DNA of 64,000 nucleotides, taken from positions 2,852,001 through 2,916,000 of the forward strand of contig NZ_BLKZ01000001.1 in the NCBI RefSeq assembly GCF_010723575.1, in the 5' to 3' direction. A program made the position numbers and the translations under genes. The stretch is from Mycobacterium bourgelatii. GTDB taxonomy: Bacteria; Actinomycetota; Actinomycetes; Mycobacteriales; Mycobacteriaceae. Of the stretch, positions 38,101 to 47,100 are shown one piece after another. Positions within the stretch are counted from its first letter, which is position 1. Each line of letters begins with the position of its first letter. Below the pieces are notes generated by a model. That model was not told where the DNA came from and did no database searches. It saw nothing but the letters and a program-made list of their open reading frames with translations.

Positions 38101-41100
38101 GTCGGCCCGCAGGATCGGTTGGGGGTGGGACGGCGCAGCGTGAACTCCTTTGTGCTGCCTGGCGAGCAGACGGAGGCCCTGCGCGCCCTGGCGCGTGCCC
38201 GTCGCACCACAGTCAACATCGTGCTGCAGGGCGCCTACGCCCAGCTACTGATGTTGCTCACCGGCCAGCACGACATCGCCTTCGGCGTACCGGTGTCCGG
38301 GCGGCCAACCGACCTGGTCGACGCGGAATCCATGGTCGGTTTGCTGGTCAACACCGTTCCGGTGCGGGTGAATGGCGCGGCTGCAACCACTGTCGCGGAG
38401 CTGATCGACCAGTTGCACAGCCTGCACCACGACACACTCGAGCACCAGCACCTGGCGCTCAGTGAGATTCACCGAATCGCCGGCCACGAGAGACTGTTCG
38501 ACACCCTGTTCGTGTACCAGAACTATCCGATCGACTTGGGCTCATTACCAGGCTCACTGCAAGGCACATCGGCGGGGCCGCACGAAATGGCGGTCAAGGA
38601 AACCACCAGCCACGACTACAACCACTACCCACTGACGATCCAGGCGCTGCCGCGGGCTGAACTCGCTTTCCGCGTCGAATACGACGCAGACGTGTTCGAC
38701 GCCGCGGGGATCCAAGCGCTGATTGAGCGGTTCCAGCGGGTCTTGGCGGCCATGACCGACAACCCGGACCGACGGTTGTCGGCGGTGGATGTGCTTGCCG
38801 CGGAGGAACATTCGCGACTTGCCGAGTGGGGCAATCGTGGCACCTTAAACCGGTCGCCGTCGCCCGGTGTGTCGATTCCGGTGCTGTGGGCCGGCCAGGT
38901 CGCCCGGACGCCCGAAGCGGTCGCGCTGTCTTACGAGGGACGGTCGATGACCTACCGCGAACTGGACGAGGCGTCCGACCGACTGGCATTCGTGCTGGCC
39001 GGCCACGGCGTAGGCCCGGGACAGTCGGTGGCGCTGCTGCTTTCGCGTTCGCCGCGGGCCATCGTGGCGATCCTGGCGGCGCTGAAGACCGGGGCGGCTT
39101 ACCTGCCGATCGACCCGAGCCTGCCGGCGGCACGGGTTGGTTTCATGCTCGCCGATGCCGCCCCGGTCGCGGCGATCACGACCTCAGATCAGGCCGTGCG
39201 GTTCGAAGACCACGACCTGTTGGTCATCGACGTCGACGCCCCGGGCATCCATGGCCAACGCCGGCTGAAATTGTCCACACCGGCCCCCGACGACATCGCC
39301 TATTTCATCTACACCTCGGGCACCACCGGCAACCCGAAAGGCGTTGCCGTGAGCCACCACAACGTCGTCGAGTTGCTGCAGACGCTGCAGGGCCAGCTGC
39401 GCCCAGGGGAAGTGTGGTCACAGTGGCATTCCCTGGCGTTCGACGTATCGGTGTGCGAGATCTGGGGCGCGCTGCTCAGCGGTGGACGCCTCGTCATCGT
39501 GCCTGAGTCGGTGGCGCGCTCACCGCACGACTTCCACGCCCTGCTCGTCACCGAACGCGTCAGCGTCCTCAGCCAGACACCCTCGGCGTTCTATGCGCTG
39601 CAAACCGTCTATGACGGCCGAGCGCTCGCACCCGAACTCGCGGATCAACTCGAACTCGAAGCGGTGCTGTTCGCCGGAGAAGCGTTGGAGCCGAACCGGC
39701 TTCGGACCTGGTTGCGTCACCACCCGCGATCACCACGCCTGATCAACCTGTACGGCACCACCGAGACAACGGTGCACGCCTCGTTCCGGGAGATCGCGGC
39801 CGGCGACCTAGCCAACAATGCGAACAGTGCGATCAAGGCCAACAATGCCAGCCCCATCGGGGTGCCGTTGACTCATCTGGCGTTCTTCGTGCTGGACGCG
39901 TGGTTACGTCCGGTGCCGGCCGGGGTGGTGGGCGAACTGTATATCGCGGGGCATGCCGTAGGCCTGGGGTATTGGCGCCGGGCCGGATTGACCGCGTCAC
40001 GCTTCGTGGCGTGTCCGTTTGCCGGGCCGGACCGGCCGGGAATGCGGATGTATCGCACCGGGGATCTGGTGTCGTGGGACGGCGACGGGCAGCTTCGGTA
40101 TGTCGGGCGTGCCGATGAGCAGGTCAAGCTCCGCGGGTACCGCATCGAATTGGGCGAAATCGAAAACGCCTTGGCGGCATGCCCAGAGGTCAATCAGGCT
40201 GTCGTCAGGATGCGGCCCACACCCGCGGGCGGTGCTCAACTCGTCGGCTACCTCACCCTGCAACGCACCACCGACACGAACCGGGACACGGTCCGAGACG
40301 CCGAAATCGTCGATCAGTGGCAGGACCTGTACGACGACCTCTACGACGCGCAAACCGAAGCGCCGGAGTTCGGTCTGGACTTCCGGGGCTGGAACAGCAG
40401 CTACACCGACGCTCCGATCCCGCTTGAGGAGATGCTGGAGTGGCGGTCGGCCACGGTGGCCCGAATCAAGGCGTTACGGCCACGCCGCGTGCTGGAGATC
40501 GGCGTGGGCTCCGGGCTCTTGCTGTCCCAGCTCGCCCCGGAGTGTGACCGCTATGTTGCCACCGACATGTCGGCGGTGGCCGTCGGCAACCTGGTCCGCT
40601 CATTGGAGCAGTCGCGCTTTGCCTGGCGCGACCGTGTTCAGCTGCTGGCCCGCCCGGCCCACGTGACCGATGGACTACCCGAAAATGGTTTCGACACAGT
40701 CATTCTCAACTCGGTGGTTCAATATTTTCCTAACGAGGGATATTTGGCGGACTTGATCGACCGCGTCATGCAGCTGCTGGTGCCCGGCGGCGCGCTGTTC
40801 ATCGGCGATGTCCGCAACTACGCCCTGCAGGGCGCGTTCCAGACCGCAATCACGCTGGCGCACACCAGCGACCCTGGGAACCCCGCCTCCACCGCCGAGA
40901 TCCGGCAACGAGTCAGGCGCGGCATCATCAACGAATCCGAATTGCTCTTGGCGCCGGACTTTTTCACTACGTGGGCGGCCGGGTGCGGGTCGGTGGCCGG
41001 ACTCGACATCCAAGTCAAACGCGGAGTGGCGGACAACGAACTCAACCGGTACCGCTACGACGTCGTCGTCCACAAGGCGCCCGCGGCGGTGTGCTCGCTC

Positions 41101-44100
41101 GCCGACACGCCCACCCGGACGTGGACCCAATGCGGGCAGCTGGACGGTTTGCATGCAAGGTTGGCAACCGAACGCCCTGTCGCCGTGCGCATCACCGGAA
41201 TTCCGCGCGCCGGACTGATCACCGACGTTCGCATCGAGGACACGATCGCCGCCGGCTTGCCGCTCACCGACCCGCCCGCCGAGGACGCGATCGACGCCGT
41301 CACGCCCGAACAACTGCACCGCCTCGGCGAGAGCGCGGGGTACCACGTTGCCGTCACCTGGGGCGCCGAACGCGGCACCCTCGACGCGGTTTTCACCTCG
41401 AACGCCGGCCCGATGACCGACGTGTATGTCGCCCCCGCCGGAGGCCACCGGTCTGGCTGCCACGCCAACGACCCGCACGCCAACACCAAGCTCGTGTCGG
41501 TGCGCGATCAGTTGAGCGCGCGACTACCGGAATACATGGTGCCGACGCAGCTGGTGGTGCTCGACGCGTTCCCGCTGACCACCTCGGGGAAACTCGATGT
41601 GCGTGCGCTGCCGGAACCGGACTACCAGGCCCCGGACCGCTATCGCGCTCCGGACAACGCGGTCGAACAAATCCTCGCCGATGTCTATGCGCAGGTGTTG
41701 GGACTAGAGCGGGTAGGGGTTGACGACTCGTTCTTCGAACTCGGCGGCGACAGCATCCTGTCCATGCAAGTGGTGGCGCGGGCGCGGGCAGCCGGCGTCG
41801 TGTGCAAGCCGCGTGACATCTTCGCAGAACAAACCGTGGCAAGGCTGGCACTGGTAGCCACCGCGGTCGACGGTTTGGGTGTGCCGGACAACGAGGGTGT
41901 GGGAACCGTGCCGGCAACCCCGATCATGCGCTGGCTGCAGGAGGTCGAGGGCCCGATCGAGCAGTTCAGCCAAACGGTCGTGGTGCGGGCACCCGCAGGC
42001 GCCACCGAGGCGGATGTGGTGGTGCTGCTGCAAGCCCTGCTGGACGGGCACGCCATGCTGCGGTTGCGTGTCGACGAGGGTTGGTCTTTCGAGGGTTCGT
42101 CTCCCGAGGGTTGGTCCCTGTCCGTGCCGCCGCCAGGATCCGCCGACGCGCGCGATTGCCTGCAAACGGTGGACGTGCTCTCCGACGAGGTGCTGGTGGC
42201 GGCGCGGTCGCGGCTGAATCCCGCCGCCGGCGCAATGGTCAGCGCGGTATGGGCGCCGCCAAACGGCCAGCTGGCGTTGTTCATCCACCATCTGGCGGTC
42301 GATGGGGTGTCCTGGCGAATCCTGTTGGAAGACTTGAACATCGCGTGGGCTCAGCTTCGCGGCGGCCAGCCGGTCATGTTGCCGGCGCCGGGGACGTCGT
42401 TCCAGCGGTGGGCATCGCTGCTGGGGGAGTACGCGAACTCGGCGGCAGTGGTTGGCCATGCCGACACCTGGCGAGGCATAGCGGCGGCTGCCGCGGGGTT
42501 GCCGGCGGTGCAACCATCGCTGGATACCTTCGTCACCGCCGGACACCAGACGGAGTTGTTGGACGCCGACACCACCAGCATGCTGCTGACTGCGGTACCG
42601 ACGGCGTTTCATGTCGGGGTCCAAGACATTTTGTTGATCGCGTTCGGTTTGGCGTTGGCCGAGTTCTTGGGCACCGCCGATCAGCCGATCGGTATCGACG
42701 TCGAGGGCCACGGACGCCACGAGGAGCTGGCCGCCGACCTCGACCTGTCCCGCACGGTCGGATGGTTTACCACCAAGTACCCGGTGGCGCTAGGCGTAGG
42801 GGGACCGTCCTGGGCGCAAGTGCTCAGCGGCGACGCGGCGCTGGGTGCCGCGGTCAAGAGCGCCAAAGAGCAACTCCGGGCCGTGCCGGACGCGCTGAGC
42901 TACGGGGCGCTGCGTTACCTGAACTCCGACGTCGACCTGGCCGGACCCGACCCGTCGATCGGCTTCAATTACCTTGGCCGCCTTGGTGCTTACGCTCATG
43001 GCGACGCTGCTCAATGGCGGGTCTGCCCGGACGGCGCGGCGATGGCCGGTGCCGCGACAGCGATCGCCATGCCGCTGATGCACACCGTCGAGGTCAACGC
43101 CGCCACCGTGGACAGCGACGCCGGGCCGCGGCTGCGCGCCAACTGGACCTACGCCACGTCGAAAATCGATGCCACGCAGATCAACCGGCTCAATCGACTG
43201 TGGTTCGACGCCCTCCTCGGCATTTGTGCTCATGTGCGGCGCGGCGGCGGAGGTTTGACGCCTTCGGACATCGCTCCGGCCCGGCTGAGCCAGTACCAGA
43301 TCGACGAGCTACAGCGGCAACACGAGATCGCCGACGTACTGCCGCTGACCCCGATGCAGCAGGGGCTGCTGTTTCACTCCGGCACTGCGCAGCGGTCGGC
43401 GGACGAGGGCGAGCCGTACACGGTGCAATTGGACATCGCGGTGCGCGGCGCGGTGGACCCGGACCGTCTGCACGAGGCAGTGCAGGCTGTCGTGCGGCGG
43501 CATCCCCACCTATTAGCCCGCTTCAGCGCGCAGTTCGGCGAGCCGGTGCAGATCATCACCGCAGATCCCGTGGCGCCGTGGCGCTACGAGGAGTTGGACG
43601 CCGGCGACGGCGAGGATCGGATTCAGCGGCTTTGTGCCGACGAACGCGCCGCGGTATGCAATCTCGGTGCGGGACAGGCGTTTCGGGTGATGTTGCTCCG
43701 AACCGCCGCGCACAGCTATCGGTTCGTGCTGACAAATCACCACATCGTGCTCGACGGCTGGTCGATGCCAATCCTGTTGCGGGAGATCTTCGCCGGCTAC
43801 CACCAGCACCGGTTGCCCGCGGCAGCGCCGTATCGCCGATTCGTCAGCTGGGTCGCCGCCCGGGACCTGGACGCCGCCACGGCGGCCTGGCGCGATGTAC
43901 TGGCCGGCTTCGACACGCCGACCCTGGTCGGGCCGTCGGACCGGTTGGGCCTGGGCCCACGCGCGGTCGTACAGGTCCGCGTGCCGGGAGCCACCACAAG
44001 GGCGCTGAACGAGCTGGCACGCAAGCGTCAGACCACCGTCAGCACCGTGCTGCAGGCGGCGTGGGCGCAACTGTTGATGGGGCTGACCGGTCAGCACGAC

Positions 44101-47100
44101 ATCGCCTTCGGCGTGCCGGTCTCGGGCCGACCCGCCGAATTGGCCGGCGCCGACTCGATGGTCGGGTTGTTCATCAACACGGTTCCGGTGCGGGTGCACG
44201 CCACCGCGACGACGAGCACCGCGGAGTTGCTCGGGCAGTTGCACGACCTGCACCAGCGCACCGTCGAGCATCAGCATCTGGCGCTGCGCGACATCCACCG
44301 CATCACCGGTCAACAGTGGCTTTTCGACACCCTGTGCGTCTACGAGAATTATCCCGTCGACCCCGGCGCGCTGTCGGGTGATGACGGACTGGTCGTCGCC
44401 GAGGTGACGACCCGGGAACATACGCACTATCCGCTGGTGCTGGCGGCCTCGCCTGCGGCCGGTCCGGAACTGAGCCTTCGCCTCGACTATCGCAGTGATG
44501 TGTTCGACGCGGCGACCATCGAGGCATTGGCGCGGCGGTTGCAGCGCACGTTGGCGGCGATGACCGACCAGCCGGGGCTCGCGTTGTCGGCACTGGAGCC
44601 GCTGGATGTGGCCGAGCGTGCGCAGCTGGACGAGTGGGCCAACCGGGCGGGGTTGCTTCATGCCTTACCCGCCGCGATGTCGATTCCCGAGGCTTTCGCC
44701 GCCCAGGTTGCGCGCACCCCGCAGGCGGCGGCGCTGACCTGCATGGGCTCATCGCTGACGTATCGCGAACTCGACGAGGCGTCGAACCGGTTGGCGCGGC
44801 TGTTGTCCGATCACGGGGCTGGGCCGGGAAGGATTGTCGCACTGCTGTTTTCGCGGTCAACCCAGGCGGTTGTGGCCATTGCGGCCGTGCTGAAGACCGG
44901 TGCGGCCTATCTGCCCATCGACCCGGCGCTGCCAGCGGCACGAATAGATCAGATGCTCACCGACGCGGCACCGATCGCCGCGATAACGACCGCAGGCCTG
45001 GCCGAACGATTCGACGGTCATGATCTCCCGGTCATCGATGTCGACGATCCGCGGCAGCACGGCTACCCGAGCACGGGCTTGCCGGCACCCGCCGCCGATG
45101 AGATCGCATACGTGATCTACACCTCGGGCACCACTGGCCTGCCGAAGGGCGTGGCCGTCACCCACCAGAACGTCACGCGGTTGGCGGAGTCGCTGGACGC
45201 TTCGCTGCCACGCGGGGGAGCGTGGGCGCAGTGCCACTCATATGCGTTCGACGTCTCGGTGTGGGAGATCTGGGGTGCGCTGTTGCGCGGTGGGCGACTG
45301 GTAGTGGTTCCCGAACCGGTGATGGAGTCGCCCAGCGACTTTCACGCGCTCCTGGCCGCCGAACAAGTCACCGTGCTCGACCTGAGCCCGTCGGCCGCGG
45401 GGGTGCTTTCGCCGGAGGGGTTGCAGTCGCTCACGTTGGTGCTTGGCGGTGAAACCTGCCCACCCGACGTAGCGGACCGGTGGGCCACCGATGGGCGAGT
45501 GGTGATCAATGCCTACGGCCCGACCGAGATCACCGTGGACGCGGCACGCAGCGCGCCGTTGCAGCCCAGCCCGATGGGCCCCGGCGCGGCGTCGGTTGTG
45601 CCGATCGGGTCGCCTGTTCCCGGCGCTGCGCTGTTCGTGTTGGACGGGTGGTTGCGCCCGGTGCCGGCCGGTGTGGTCGGCGAACTGTACGCGGCGGGTC
45701 ACGGTGTGGGCCTGGGCTATTGGCGGCGCGGCGACCTGACGGCCGCGCGGTTCGTCGCGTGTCCCTTCGGGCCGCCCGGCATGCGGATGTATCGCACCGG
45801 CGATCTGGTCTGCTGGGGCGCCGACGGTCAGCTGCGCTACGTCGGACGCGCCGATGACCAGGTTCAGATCCGCGGCTTCCGAGTCGAATTGGGCGAGATC
45901 CGGACGATGCTCACCGCGTTGGACGGAGTGGATCAGGCCGCGGTGATTGCCCGCGAGGACCGCCCCGGAGTCAAGCGTCTGGTCGCTTACGTCACCGGGA
46001 CTGCTGACCCCGCGGCAGTCCGCTCGGCGATAGCCGAACGGCTGCCGTCCTACATGGTGCCGACCGCCGTTGTGCCGCTGGAAGCGTTGCCGCTCAACGT
46101 CAACGGCAAACTCGACACCCGCTCCCTCCCGGCACCGGAATACCGCGACGCGGATGCGTACCGGGCGCCGACCAGCGCGACGGAAGGGATCTTGGCGGGC
46201 ATCTACAGCCAGGTGCTGGGCCTGCAACGCGTCGGCACCGACGACTCGTTCTTCGACCTCGGCGGCGACAGCATCTCGGCGATGCGCGCGATCACCGCCA
46301 TCAACACCGCCCTCGACGCGGAATTGACCGTGCGCACCCTGCTGGCCGCCCCCTCGGTGCGGGCCTTGAGCCGGCAGTTGAGTGTCGCCACCCCGGGCGG
46401 GGATCCCCGCTTTGTTTCCGTGCACGGCAGCGCCGCCCGCGAGGCGCGTGCCGACGACCTCACGCTGGACAGGTTCCTCGACGCGTCCACGCTGGCGCAG
46501 GCAGCACAGCTGCCCGGACCTAGCGCGCAAGTGCGCACCGTCCTGCTCACCGGTGCCACCGGCTTCGTCGGGCGCTACCTGGCGTTGGAATGGCTCAAGC
46601 AAATGGAGTTGGTGGACGGCACGCTGATTTGCCTGGTACGGGCCGAGTCCGACGAGGAAGCGCGACGTCGTCTGCACGACACGTTCGCCACCGATCCGGA
46701 AATGCTGTGGCTATTCCAGGATTTGGCCACCGACCACCTCGAGGTCCTGGCCGGTGACAAGGGTGAGGTCAATCTTGGGCTGGACCAGGCGACCTGGCAA
46801 CGCCTGGCCGACACCGTCGATGTGATCGTCGACTCCGCGGCCGTGGTGAACGCCGTGTTGTCCTACAGCGAACTCTTCGGGCCCAACGTCGTCGGCACGG
46901 CCGAGCTGATCCGAATCGCGCTCACCACCAAGCTCAAGCCCTACACATACGTGTCGACCGCCGACGTCGGCAACCAGATCGAGCCATCGCTGTTCACCGA
47001 AGACGCCGATATCCGGATCGTCAGCCCCGCCCGCGCCATCGACGGCAGCCTTGCCAACGGTTACGCCAACAGCAAGTGGGCCGGCGAGGTGTTGTTGCGC

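Noticed and set aside
45238..46677. Long minus-strand open frame (479 codons) inside the NRPS, and similar ones such as 29872-30948
   Set aside because: High GC opens antisense frames; the translations are low-complexity Arg/Gly/His-rich shadows of adenylation and condensation coding, with no motifs.
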